From Straminergon stramineum (lineage: Eukaryota > Streptophyta > Bryopsida > Hypnales > Calliergonaceae), in assembly GCA_963920665.1 (NCBI GenBank), contig OY987265.1, forward strand, positions 17,985,001-18,049,000: a stretch of DNA of 64,000 nucleotides. Direction: 5' to 3'. Below, piece after piece: positions 1-14,748 of this stretch (positions are counted from its first letter, which is position 1; every line of letters begins with the position of its first letter). The notes under the pieces were generated by a model. It was not told the origin of the DNA. It made no database searches and worked only from the letters and a program-made list of their open reading frames with translations. The position numbers were made by a program, and so were the translations under genes.

Positions 1-3000
1 AGATTGGTGTATGTGAGGGTCTTAGAACATTTTCAATAAAAAGATGCATTTTTAGTGATACTAATTTACAAGTGATTCTAATTTTATCCCTAAGAATAGA
101 AGGATGAATGTAGTTTTACCTTTAGTTAGCATTTCCTCCCAACAATGTAGGTGATTCAGATTAGGTTATCAATATTGTTATACCTGGATTTACAAACCTA
201 ATGGGCTCAAGAATATAACTATTCGTCCAACAAAATATTGAGTATGATAGAAAGGCCACAATGTTCAAATCTTTTATTTTAATGAGTAATTGAAGAAGAA
301 GGATTGGAAAAAAAGACTATCACACACATACATTGTCTAATAAAAGGAATGATGTAAATTAGAAGGAGCTTGGACTAAAAGTAAACAAGAAGAATTGAAA
401 CAACAAAAATCCAATGCTTCATCTTGTGTTGGTGTGGAAATGGACTACTAGAGTTGATTTTGCATGTCAATGTAATGTAGGCCTTTCGCAAACACCAACA
501 AAATCAACCATATTCAATAAGGAAATTATCCCTTGAGGTGCTTGAACTAAATATAATAATATTACTTTGAAATTTTATAATAAATTAAAAAAATTCCTCT
601 AAAATATCTATATCATTAACATATTACATATTTTCTTTTAAGCTTCCTCAACAAGTATGAATTGATCAAAGTGCATTTTTCACAACATTCATTATCCACC
701 TTGTAAATAATTGAGCACTTAGAGAATAAGGATATTTATTGAGACCATTATTTAAATCTAAAAGGACAAGACCTATTACCAAAGTACTTTGCCAAAAATA
801 TTATACTTTTTGGATTAGTTAGTATATTCTTCATTTCTACATTATTTGAACTTCAAAGTCATCTAGCAAACATTTTTTAGCCTTAGTGTTGTTAGATAGC
901 TTGAAGGTTTGCTTTGACAAATATTGGATTTCTAACTATAGCTAGATTTGATCTAGGATATAAAGGATCCCATAATCAAAAGCTTTTATTGTAACTTTTA
1001 TAGCCAATCAAAGTTCCCTTTCTTCAATTGAAAGCCGACTCAACACTACTCTATTTCTAAGTCCATAACTTTCACTTTCTAACTTCAAATTAAAAGTTCT
1101 ATATCTTTATAAAAATTCATATCTTCATATATATTGCATCCAAATCTCAAAATCAAAAGTATTATAACCAAACTTCTATAAGCCCTTGAAGTTACTATCC
1201 TCAAATCTAGTTTGCACTTGATCGTCTATCATTCCATCAAGGTTAATTTTTACATCTAAAATCCACATAGAACATGTTGTAGCTTTTTGAAATCACAAAA
1301 AAAAAAAATCATCCTCTCAAAACTTCATTCAAAATCTTGTAATTTATAGTTGTTTATAGCTCTCTAAACACATGACAAACCAAACAAACTATAAGCAAAG
1401 GAAGAAGGAGAGTCTCTCCTTATCCAACCTCAAGGAGACTATATTAGGCTGTACCTATGCATCATGAGCACCTTTTTTTAATTGGCTACCCCATTCACCC
1501 CCCTTCCCCTACTATTCTATCTACACCTTTATGTTAGCCAAAAAACTTCTTAGGTCAAAAAAATAAAATAAACTACCTCCATCTTTCTCTCCTTCAACTT
1601 CATGCACAAAAAATAAAATTTAATAATACTTCTAAATACAAAAACAAAGGTTCTAGGATTTGACAATTGTTTATTAGAGGTAAAAAAGCATAAAGTTTGA
1701 AGAAGAACATCACTCTATCTACAAGGACTTGAGGATGAGTTTGACAATATCAACAACATATTTTGTTTGGTTTGCCTTTGTCAAAGGATTGATTGTCCCT
1801 TCTTACCAACATTGGTGGTCACAACTTTCTTTGGTAGGCCTAACCATACAATAATACTAGTCATCATTGAGACCCTCAAAACACCTTATAAATGTCACTT
1901 CTTGGCTATTGGACTAGCTACATCCAATCTGCAACAAAATCACAAAGGCCCAAGTGTCACATTGAAGGTTCTCATGCCATCATTACTCCTTGCAAGGTTG
2001 TTTCGGTGAGAAGGCCGAACTTCTTCTTGTAGGTGCTCATATGATGGTGCAAGGCCTACCAATAAAAAGGTTAACCTAGTAGTTGTGACAAAGAAAATTC
2101 AAACTTGGACTTCATTTGAGGCTCATTATCTTGATACTCCAAAAAAATCTCATAGTTCAACATACTGAAACTCAAAAAAGTAAAAACAAAAATATAATGT
2201 AAAAGCAATGAGACTATATAGCTTAGAAAGATTACACAAAACAAATGAGGCTCTAAGATGGTTTTCTTCTTTTAATAGTTGACCCACATATACTAGTAAA
2301 AAGACATCATCTTGAAGCCACTTCAAGTGATGTCATCTTCTTTTTTATATTATTATAATCGAAACCCATTGAAATAACATCCAAATATGTATTTTGATAT
2401 GATGTATGCATTTCCAATGCGATAGTGTCTTTCTAGATTTAACCTTGGAAGGATACAAAATATCAAGAAGGTTGTCAAATAAATATGATTAAAATTCTTT
2501 CTGAATGAATTGGTGCATTCTTTGTTTTTACAATTTTCTAAAAGTCATGCACTAGATCTTTTGTTCTTGGCATCCTTTCTAGGTTATAATGGTCTATTGC
2601 TATAGAAACTAAAGTTTAATGTAAAGCTAAAAGTTTAGAAATAAAAAGAGGGGAAAAATTAGAAGAAGAAGGAATTAAAGAATAATGTTCTTGAAAGAAG
2701 TCATTATTACTCTTTTAAAACCTTTGGGTTTATAGTCCATTTGCAATTCATGGGCATTTCTATCTCATGAGGGCCTATTTAACACTACAAGAATGCATAA
2801 GGGAGATCCTTGTGAGCATTTCTTTGAGGAACAATAATTGATTTTTACAGGAGCTAAGTAATTTGTCAATATTGACACCAAGTGTGCAACAAGCACTAGA
2901 AGAACTCATTGTTCACCCGAACAAAATTTAGGTGAATGTTGATTTCTTTTAGTGAAGTCTCTACTACCTAAAATGAGTATTTTTTTCAACAATTTTATAA

Positions 3001-4730
3001 ATAATATTTTTGACACTATATTTTTTTTTAAATCCCTAAACATCTCAATTTTCAACCCTTTAATATTAAAAAGAATGTAAAAAAATGACCAAAATAGTGG
3101 CAAAAATATATGGCAAACCAAAAAAATAATCTTTTGATATTAATTGAGTCTATCTAGGCTACTTGGCCTTCCTACTCAAATTGCCTAAGTTGTCCAATCT
3201 ACTCAATTCATAGCTTGCAAGCCATCGAGTTTGAACACTACATTTAATATTTGGTACTAAAATTTTTAGGTTTCTTGCTCTTTGAGTGAAATTGAGGATG
3301 TATATGTTACTTATATAAAATGATTTTTTATGATAGCATTCTTTGTACCATTGCCCTCCCTTTTGGAAGGTGTTTGACTTCTCTAATCATTTTTTTAGTA
3401 AATTTTTCTTGAAAAGTAAAAAGAAGCCAAACCAAACTCAAGTTGTTTAGTATCTTATGGACCTCTGTGAAGTTTATTATTAATTTTCATAGTGAAGAAC
3501 AATTTTTTGATATTTTTTCCAACAAATTTTTGGACACTATTTGCAACATTTTAATTTCGTGACACTTGTCTAGATACTCTATTCAACACTTTCTTTTATA
3601 TTGTTTCCAATAGTTGAATTCTTTGACACTTTTTTTCATACCAAAATTTTGAAAAAGAAATTTGACATTCTTGTTGACACTTGGATGTTGAAAATAGTGT
3701 CTAAATTATTGTGAGTTTCATAACCTTTCAATTTTGACACTTTAACCCCTCAAAAGAGTTGTTGTCCACTATCTAGAATATCATTGTTTTCAAGAGCTTA
3801 TTGTTGGAGCTATGGAAAATGGATGAAGTGCATCTAAGTCATTTTTGTCTATTTTTCATCAATATGACTAGTATGGTCATTTGGTACTTCATGGTGATTA
3901 TTGTGAAAGGTTTAGAATGAGTTCATCTAGAAGTAGAAAGAACAAAAAAGCTTGCTAAAACTGAGTAAAGAATTGATGTATAGATTCTTTTCATATCATA
4001 ATTCAGTTTGCGAAAACCATTCAAGATCTATATCCATCTCTCCTTTTGAACTCTTAAGGGTTAACTCTGAGAAGACAAGACCTATCACCTAGGTACTTTG
4101 CCCAAATGGTTTATGGATCAATATGTGTATTCTTCATTTCTATAATGATCTAGAAAGTCATCCATTGACTATTTTTTTGCATCATTGTCCTCACAAGGTT
4201 CACCAAAAAACAATCAAAGGATGACTTTCAGATTATTGTAGAAGTGAAGTATAGAGTAAGCATACCACCAATCACCACAAAAATAAAATTCAAACCCTTC
4301 TCCATATATAAATATAGAGACTTCCATGTTTGAAAATATGGTGTGATTATTAAATGCCATGGTAAGATTCACCTTTGAAAAACATAATGCAAAAAAATTC
4401 TTCCTTCAAATATTATTGCAATTTAAAGGCAATGAAGCTAAAATCTAGTCAAAAACTCCTTGCAACCCTTCGTTACATAGTGTCCGGTCATTGGGTAGTG
4501 ATACAAAAAAATTTCCTCATCACAATTGAATTGGTAGTTGAATGGTGCCGTTACTACCTTCAGTTAGTCAGAAAAAGACAACAGTTATTCTCTAAGTGGT
4601 CTTTGGATGTGTGCGATAAATGGCAGGTTTACTCTACACCTATCTTATTGGTCAACAAATCGGATCATTTTTGGCAAAGTACGTTGGTTACGGTCACGTC
4701 CAAAAAAAAGTGTAAAAAAAGTGTCGAAAA
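1..4730. other. AT-rich intergenic DNA, no gene recognised
   Basis: This stretch is strongly AT-rich, with frequent stops in all frames and many poly-A and poly-T runs. The few open frames are short and have no recognisable composition or domain. An imperfect hairpin sits near 2305-2345 and a lone CACTA-like terminus (CACTACAAGAAT) near 2785, without a partner that I could find. Base composition changes sharply to GC-rich at about 4730, where the promoter region of the adenylate kinase gene begins. Confidence 0.6.
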
Positions 4731-4886
4731 CTACACCTTTTTCTCTGACGAAGGGAAGACCGATCCTCCTCGTCGGTCTTCGGGGGGGTTCTCCCACCTC
4801 AGTGCTAACCCTCCCCGCGCCATCTGACTTCCCCCAAGCAGGCTTTCTTGTTCCCTTTCGCCCATCCTCTACCTCGTCCCATCGCC
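4730..4886 (+). promoter_or_regulatory. GC-rich promoter-proximal region and 5' UTR of the adenylate kinase gene
   Basis: Composition switches from AT-rich to C-rich just upstream of the start codon, as is usual for a plant 5' UTR. Pyrimidine-rich blocks such as the one at 4825-4885 (cccaagcagg, tctacctcgtccc) lead into the ATG at 4887, which has a good plant context (cgccATGGcc). No clear TATA box lies at a fixed distance, so the transcription start is not assigned. Confidence 0.45.
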
Positions 4887-7160
<2,274 letters not shown>

Positions 7161-9652
7161 GCGTCTTTTTCATGTAACCACTTTGTCATTCTTTTGCCAG
7201 CTTTGTGAATTTGGGACGTGGAGGTTGCTCGTCCCCTCTTATCATGCCTTGCATTGAAGTTCACAATTTGGAACAGTCCAATTAAACATCTTTTTTGCTC
7301 TGATGATGAAAACAGGAGACTTTGTTTCTACTTCTAGAACACTGGGGAAATTCGTTAGAACGACTATCTTTAGGACATTTGCATAGACTCTCAAGGAATA
7401 TCCGATGTAAGAGTCTTTTTATGCATATTTAAAGAGTTTTACCCTGGTTCAAATTTGTGGCGTTTCGTCTCAGTTCAGCTGCGTCAAGTTGTTGAGTTTG
7501 AGAAAACGCTGTATCTGCTTCGTCATTTCACTATATTGATCATACTTCCGTTCGTCATTGCACTATATTGATCATTCTTCCGTCCAAATCGTGTACTGAA
7601 GCAAACTATCCTACTTTTTGCCACCTGACTATTTCTGCCACTCAAGGAATAGCTCTGTTATGGCCATCTAAGAAGTTTAACCCTTAAAAGGACGGACTGG
7701 TGACCGTGGACCATCATCCCTTTTGTAACCGTGTGACATCATCTACTTTAAAAAAACCAGAAACACTCATTGGCAGTTGAACTATTGTAGAAGACTTCCC
7801 CTTTTCACAACAAAGTTTTGAGGATGACTAGTTACACTTCTGTCATATTAGAAGGATTCTTTGTCATTCATTGGACACAAAACATTTGAGTTGATGTTTA
7901 TGGGTTAAATGTGCCCTCTTTAATAATTGAATTGAGTAATTGAGTTGAATAATTGTGTAAGTATGTTATATTGGCATCACATTTTTGAGGGTGCAAATGA
8001 TGGCTTTGGAGTATTTCAATGACCACAATCTAGTAGAGGCCTTTGGGTGTAAAACTATCAACAAATGTGGTCATTTAGAGCCTTGATTTTGTGACTTGTT
8101 TTCAAAAAAATTTAGTGGCTATTTTGATCATTGTGGATTCACTTTCTATTGGTACTAGATGGATGAATAGATGACCTCAAAAATTTGTAATGATTTCATA
8201 CTTAAAACTAGTATGTAGATGCGTTCATTGCATTGTATTAGAAAAACTTTGAAAATATGTTGCTAGGATCAAAGTTTTTTAAGAAGTGGATGCAAAGGAT
8301 ATGTTGTATTAGAATTTTTTTGAAATACGTTGGTAGGGTTAAAGGGTTTTGAGAAGGGGGTGCTTGTTGGTAAAAGGGGCTAAAGCATAGGCCAAAGGTT
8401 GTCACTCATTGTCTTTATAGAATTGCTTAGCTCCAATCAACGAAATTGATATTGCTCTCAAGTTGCTTTGAAGTTGCTAGATAGAATGTAATTTACTATG
8501 AGAGTGGTATTGTCATTGAAGTGGATATGACATTAACCCTTAATTGCCCAACCAATCATTTTATGGTTGTTGTCCAACTTCAAAGGTTGCCCAAATATCT
8601 TTTTTTCTATTTTTTAATTTCATATTTTCTTCATGTAGTTTGTTGACTTATCTTTATGTAGTTGAAAAAAACTTTTAATTTGGACAAAAACTCTACCTTG
8701 GTGACTTTTCAAAGTCAAATACTACAAGAAATGTTCATTGTGGATTGTCTTAGGAGAGAAACCTAGCTAATCAAAGGTCATCCAAAGAAAAAATTCTATG
8801 GGTGTACAAGTTGGCAAGGGGCTAATTAGTTGGAGCATGTAGAAAATGTTCAAGTGAAATTTTTATTTTCCCTATGTACCTATGGTAAATTGTTTCCTAG
8901 GCTTTGAAAACAATCCTCCCTTTGTTCCAATCCTTGTGAAAATATGCACATATGTTCTTAACTATTAATTATTGGATTTAGTCAAAAATTGCATACTCAT
9001 CTTTAGTGAAAATTTGAGATATGGGCCCTTGAAATCATTTGCTTGAGATTTCATTTTTCTTCAAGAATTGAACTTTGATTGAAGATATTTCAAAATCGGT
9101 ATGGTTACAATCTTTGAAAATTAGAGAGTAAATGAATTTGATAGTGGTGAACAAGATCATATAATTAGATTTTTCAAAAACGAATTTAAGAAATTTGAAT
9201 TTCATTGCAAAAGCTATAGTTTAGAGGTGATTTTAGAGGAAGGACCTCCCTTGTGCATGCATGTAAGGATTAAGGTGACAGTTTTCATATATCCAAACAA
9301 TAATGGATAGTCTACCTCTTAGTGATGTTCCTACTCCCAAGATGTGGATTGACATGCTATCCTAGCTTGTCCTAGTATATAGTTGAATCTTGTGAAGCAC
9401 CTACACATGCCACTATATATATATTTAGTATATTAGTCATAGATACTAGTGATTGTTGCTTCAATTGAGGAGTGATAACTATAAAGTAGAAAGCCAAGGA
9501 GTCCAACCATATTAGATAGGGTGGTCAATTTACCTAAAGGATTGTAGAATCATTATGCAAATAGAAAATTTACACTTTTTTTTTGGAAATTCTCCCAGAA
9601 ATTTGAAGTTAAATTACTTACAGATTCCTTCTCTTCTCATAACAATCTCATA
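7161..9652. other. 3' flank of adenylate kinase and intergenic DNA with small tandem duplications
   Basis: The first 300-500 bp keep an intermediate GC content and probably hold the 3' UTR; no single polyadenylation signal stands out. A 32-bp unit (cgtcatttcactatattgat...) is repeated at 7521-7552 and 7553-7584. A second tandem duplication of about 70 bp lies at 8231-8296 and 8304-8370 (tgtattagaa...gaagtggatgc). No coding sequence is recognised. Confidence 0.5.
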
Positions 9653-10270
9653 GGGTGATTGCAAGAAACACTTGTCCTTTTTTTTGTCCCCTCACCCTTG
9701 GACACATGGTTTTCTAGTCATAACTTTTGCATCGTAAGTCCATTTGGCTTGAAATTTGGAATGAAGGTACACATAAACGTTTCACACATTCCCTAATTTT
9801 TTGGGTTTTTAAAAAATTAATTTACTATTTTTAAGGTGCCCCCGATTGGATTTCTACCTTGGCCATTTTGGAGTTTTTTTGGCTGATGTTGTACCCAAAA
9901 ATGCGAATTGGAAGCCACAAATTGGAAAAGTGGGAGGTGTGCTCGCATTCCAGAGGCCACTCTGATTTTTTTGCAAAAAAAATAACTGTATTTAGTGTAA
10001 AAATCTCATTCTAGAAGGAGTTAAAGTTTGTAGGCCATGTCTGGCAAGGTTGGAAAAAAACTTTTTCACCTAACTTCAAACGTTATAATCTTTCAATCTG
10101 TGCAGTCAAAGTTTCTAAAATTTTTTCCACATGTTCCCCAAGAAGTCTAGTTCAAATTTTTATGGTTGAGTTTTGAAAAAAAAAAAAATTTTCCTATTTT
10201 TTTCTTGCTGCCCTAAAAAGTGGCAGTTTTTGACAATTTCTGCCCCAAATGTGCCTCAGTCCTTTAGAGG
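9653..10270. repeat. Partial copy of a TIR element (GGGTGATTGCAAGAAACACTT family)
   Basis: The left end GGGTGATTGCAAGAAACACT at 9653 is the same as the terminus of the complete element at 42270-43042. The first 300 bp match that element closely (for example ttggacacatggtttt, gaatgaaggtacacataaa, gtgcccccgattgg, aagccacaaattgg). After about 9960 the match fades and no matching right terminus (CAATCACCC) is found, so this copy is truncated or rearranged. Confidence 0.7.
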
Positions 10271-10439
10271 TTAAGGTTAATCTTTGCTTGTCTCTGATAT
10301 CCTAACAACCAATTAATTGCTCCTTTATTCTCTCCATTATTTCCTATACCTTCACAAATTAAAATATGCATATGATTTCTTTTTCAATAGAAAGTCTTCT
10401 AAAATTTAAAGAAGCACATGATTATTTCTCAAAAGAAAG

Positions 10440-10690
10440 TCTTCCAACCTACTTAATCCCTAAATGACCAAGGCCATTTATTTTGTCAAAAACCACTCAA
10501 AACTGCCACTTTTGTTGCATTCATTCAAGAAAACAAAAAAATATTCTTTCAAGAATCAAACCGTAGGATCTTGTATTTCACTTATGTTAGATTGAGTAGC
10601 AAAAAATTCATGAAGTTTGACCCTACATATTAGAAGATATTAGCATTTAAAGTTGGAAAAAAAAGTTTTTTTGAACATTGGCCATTTATG
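10440..10690. repeat. Dispersed repeat shared in inverted orientation with 62840-63080
   Basis: Read on the minus strand this segment matches 62840-63080: aaggccattt, caaaaaccactcaaa, ccgtaggatcttgtatttcac and tttaaagttggaa all recur there with substitutions. The neighbouring 10080-10270 block is a third, weaker match in the opposite orientation, giving a diverged inverted repeat around 10040-10690. No coding content is seen. Confidence 0.55.
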
Positions 10691-11260
10691 GCAAATTTTT
10701 GGGTGCACTAATGATATTGAATTAGAAAGAATTTGTTCCAAAGAATTGATTTGAAGGTGGAAGAAAAAAATGTCCAATAAAAATCACTTGATTCTCATCC
10801 CTTAAAAAATAAAGTAGGTCTAAGATTGAACCAAAAACATAATTATTACTAGCCGTCTAAGATGGAATTGAAAAACAACAATCCTACTGGTGAGATAGTT
10901 CTAGCAAGCAAACTTTACCTTTGGATATATGTGAAGAAAATTACCTTTTCAAGGTGCTTAGATTGCCCAAAAAACAAGATTATCCATAACCTTCTCATCA
11001 CTAGTCCAATAGAATGAATCAAAGCTTCATATGTAGACAAAAATCTAATATTTAAGAAAAGAAATTTGAAAATTTAATTTTAACTTTTCATGATTTTTGT
11101 TGTGCTCCCAACCAACCTTCATTTTTGGCATAGGGTCGCATAACTTTTGCTTTAGGGCACCAATTGAAAATAAAGAAAATGATGTGTTCTCCTATCTTCA
11201 AAAAAGTTCAAAAAAAATAATGATGAAATTTGTGCATGCAGTAACTACCCGAACTCCCTA

Positions 11261-11279
11261 GAGTCCCCAGAGGGGACTC
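11261..11279. other. Short perfect hairpin downstream of the EAF1-like gene
   Basis: The stem gagtcccc pairs with ggggactc around a 3-nt loop (aga). It lies about 580 bp beyond the minus-strand stop codon of the EAF1-like gene, so it could fall in or near that gene's 3' UTR or termination region. Function is unknown; plant genes do not need such a terminator. Confidence 0.3.
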
Positions 11280-11299
11280 CTGGTTCTTTACGGGTTAAA

Positions 11300-11858
11300 C
11301 AAATTATGATGGATTTGAAAAATGAAACTACCAAAATAGCAAAGTTCAACAAATTATTAAATCACTTCACATTTTCGAAGGTCATTAATTCGAACTAAAA
11401 CAGCCATATAATTCTGTTTTGAGCATCCGTTCAGTTTTCCGTCAATCGGCCACAGAAAAATCCATGAATAAGGCAAACCACGGTGACCATGAGAAAAGCT
11501 TGCCAATGCTCATCATCCAAAAAAACGCACAGGCATAATAACACAACCACGAAGAGAAAAGAATGAGCACTTTAATGACAGATAATCTGGGCTAATGATA
11601 CATGAAATCATGTGCAAAGCCCCTTTCCTCCCCGGAAGGAAGACAAACCAAGCCTCTTGGCAGAAGAATGTACAGTGAAGCTCGTCCATTAAGGGGCAGA
11701 ATCTAACTATGAATTCTTTGAAACAATCCAAGCTGGGAAGCAAATAGGCAGGAGCCAAACTACCCTCTCAAAGATCCAAAAATCGGGAAAAATTACAAGC
11801 ACAAGAGCACATGCAGGTTAATCAAAAGCTGCATATGCATTGTGTGACGCGCCACAAA
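11300..11858 (-). other. Probable 3' UTR of the EAF1-like gene
   Basis: Composition stays closer to the gene than to intergenic DNA from the stop codon at 11859 down to about 11400, then becomes AT-rich. The open frames in this interval are not conserved with anything I recognise. The polyadenylation site is not identifiable with confidence. Confidence 0.4.
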
Positions 11859-14717
11859 CTAGGAAGATGACGCTGGTGTCGTCGCTTCTGGAAGGCCTGG
11901 ACCAGGGCCACCAGGGGGCAATGTAGAGATCCCAGGAGAAATGCTTCCTCCAATTGCAACTGACGCAGTTGAGGCGGCAGCCGAAGCAGCAGGTCTCTGA
12001 GATATGGACGCACCAGATGCTGACACAGCCTGTCAAATGCACAGCAGAAGATCGTGAGGTCGAAGACAATAAGAACGTGAGGGATCTCACCCTGACTCCA
12101 ATACTGGTAAAAAAGAAACTCTTCTATTTTGACAAAATCTGGAGCTTCAACCCAAAGTGATCTATCCACATCCCCCCAAAATCACACACAAGTTCAAAAG
12201 ATTGAAGTCACGCAATCAAACTCACGAGAGGTCCAGAAAAAATTGCAATTCAAAACCACCACGAGTCCAAAACTTCGAGGTCAGTGACAGACCTGCCCAC
12301 TGTTCGCCAGCATTGGACTGGCCATGGAAGTGCTCGACTCGGATGCTGGAACTCTTGCATACGGCACAGTACTGGCAGCTCCTCCTTGGCCAAGGCCGCC
12401 TGCTGGAGGCCTCGTTTGGGGGTTGGCTGAAGGTGCTGAAGAGACCATCAACGAGCCATTGGCTTGACTGCTACGCGGTCCAGGCGGGAGGGATGGCTGT
12501 GCGCCGGAAGGAGCCCTTCCGTTCACCCCTGGGCTCATGCCATGCTTCTGCGGGACAGAAACGCCGACAAGAGGCCCCTGGGCCATGCTTCCTAAAGGCA
12601 GACCATGAGAGGGTCCGTGGAAGGATGGTAATTGCAGCCCCGGGGTCGTCGTCCCTGAGACTTGGCCTGTCCCTGCAGCGTTATTCGCCCTGGTCAAGTT
12701 GTACAGTCCGGCGGAGAGGGGAGAGTTGGCTTGATTGGGTTTCCACTGCATGGAATGGGCTCCGATGCTGCTTGAATGGAGCGGCACCCCATGGGAGTTG
12801 GGGTTGCTCAAGCTAATAGGATTTCCAATCGAAGCTGCTGTTCCACCCAGTTGGTATGGGCTGTGGTTGGGCAGGGCGGACATCTGCGACGAACCTGCTG
12901 GGCCAGTCGGCGGCAGTCCTGTCTTTCCCAGTAGCCCTGGCATTGCCATACCCAAAGGATTCGCACTAAGATGTCGGGTTTGCAACCTGTACCCATACAA
13001 CCTATTGGTTCAACCCTAGAGAAAAATGGAAAAAGAAAACAGTGCAGGCATGGAGGGTGGACGAAGTGCAGCTACGCCTATTGGACAGGCGGGCTTGGGA
13101 TAAGAAAATCTAGTGATCTCTGCGAAACGACTGATCTGCCAGCCAAAATGCACCACTGGCCAATCTAAAAGGAGAACGCCCTCTCTCAACAGCATCACGA
13201 CGTCGTCGCTAACAAGCGTTCCATGACCAACGACTTCCAAGACAAGAAGATCCACTCCACTTTTCATAGGAAAGCACTCACCTCCTTTGGGGCTGCTGGA
13301 GCTGCTGCTGGGCCTGCGGCGCCTGACTTCGCTGCATTTGCTGGGCGGAAGGCACAGGCAAGGGCTGCTGTAATTGTGGGCTGGAAATGGGTATCGAAGC
13401 AGCCTGCGAGGCAGCAGCTTGACCGGCTGTTTGAATGGACGCTCCCTGTTGTGGCCTAGGAACTCCACCCTGCTCGAAAAACAAGTCATTTAAAAAAGGA
13501 AAGGACGTGCAACCTAACTGCCCAAAGAGAATGGCCATAAGACCCACCTCGACAGAAAACGGGGGACATCGTTGAGAAAGCTTCAATGAACGTAACAGAA
13601 TGTACCAATAGAAAGAAGCAAGCATATCCTTTAGAATAGGACGATAGACATACGGGAGGAGAGTTGCAACAATCGACTATTAGCATCCAATGTGGACTTT
13701 CTATTCTTGAAATCGGGCAATTAGGAAATAAGAAAGCTCGAGAACATTCTCCAGCTTGGACGGGGCTTGTTGAAAGCCCTGTGTTTGTGACGTTTCAAGC
13801 CTATCTCGGCAAAACTGTACCTGCGGCATCTGCAGCTGTGGCTGTGACTCAGACTGCTGGGGCCCCTTACTTTGGGGTCCCGAAGATGCACTCCCGGCTT
13901 GTGCTTGTCCAGATCGTTGATGCATCTTCTGTCCTGGTGGTTGCATCTGGTCGGGGGTCTCACTCACTGGCTGGTTATTTCCACTAGCACCAAATGTGCT
14001 GGCTTGTCCCGTCTGCGAAGAAAGGTCGTGCGTCATACCTCCTCGGCTTGGCCCCGTGGAATTCCTTGGACTTGGCTGTTGCTGCAGAGTTTGTGGCGTC
14101 TGCGTTTGCTTGCCCTGAGCTGGTTTGGAGGACCCTGTGCTCTGCCCCGGCTGCTCAGAAGCCTGATTGGGAGGGTTGGATTGCCCTGATCCGGCGGGCG
14201 AAGCCGGGGCGGAAGGACCCAAACCGGACGGAGGACCAACGCCCTGCTGCGGACCCACTTGCTTTTGGATGCTGCTATGCTGCGGTTGTTGGGATAGCAG
14301 ATGAGACTGCGAACCCAATTGGTGAGGAGGAAGGCTGGGCACATGAGGGGGGGCCAGCATATGCTGCGCTTGGGGAAGAGTCCCCAACAGCCTCTGCTTT
14401 TGCTGGTGTTGCTGAAGGGTCTGCTGCTGCTGCTGCCGCTGTTGGTGCTCTTTCATGCGGGCGGCTGCAGCATAATAAGCCTGGGTAGGATTGCCTTGCA
14501 TCTGCATATGTTGCTGCTGTTGCTGCTCACCACCCACACAAGCACACACTAAGTACACGCTCCCTCAAACTATTATGGCTCCCGATCAAGAACTCAGTGC
14601 AGTTAATGACGCGACATTTCAAAGACAATTACCAACTGATTTCGTTGCTGATTTTGAACTTGCTGGTGCTGCTGGTGCTGCGCTACTTGTTGCTGGGCCT
14701 GGGGCTGGGGCTGGAAG

Positions 14718-14748
<31 letters not shown>

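Noticed and set aside
2782..2800. CACTACAAGAAT, a possible left end of another CACTA element
   Set aside because: No matching inverted terminus with a 3-bp duplication was found in the following sequence.
8720..8740. TACTACAAGAAATG, a possible CACTA terminus
   Set aside because: The first base is not C and no partner end was seen.
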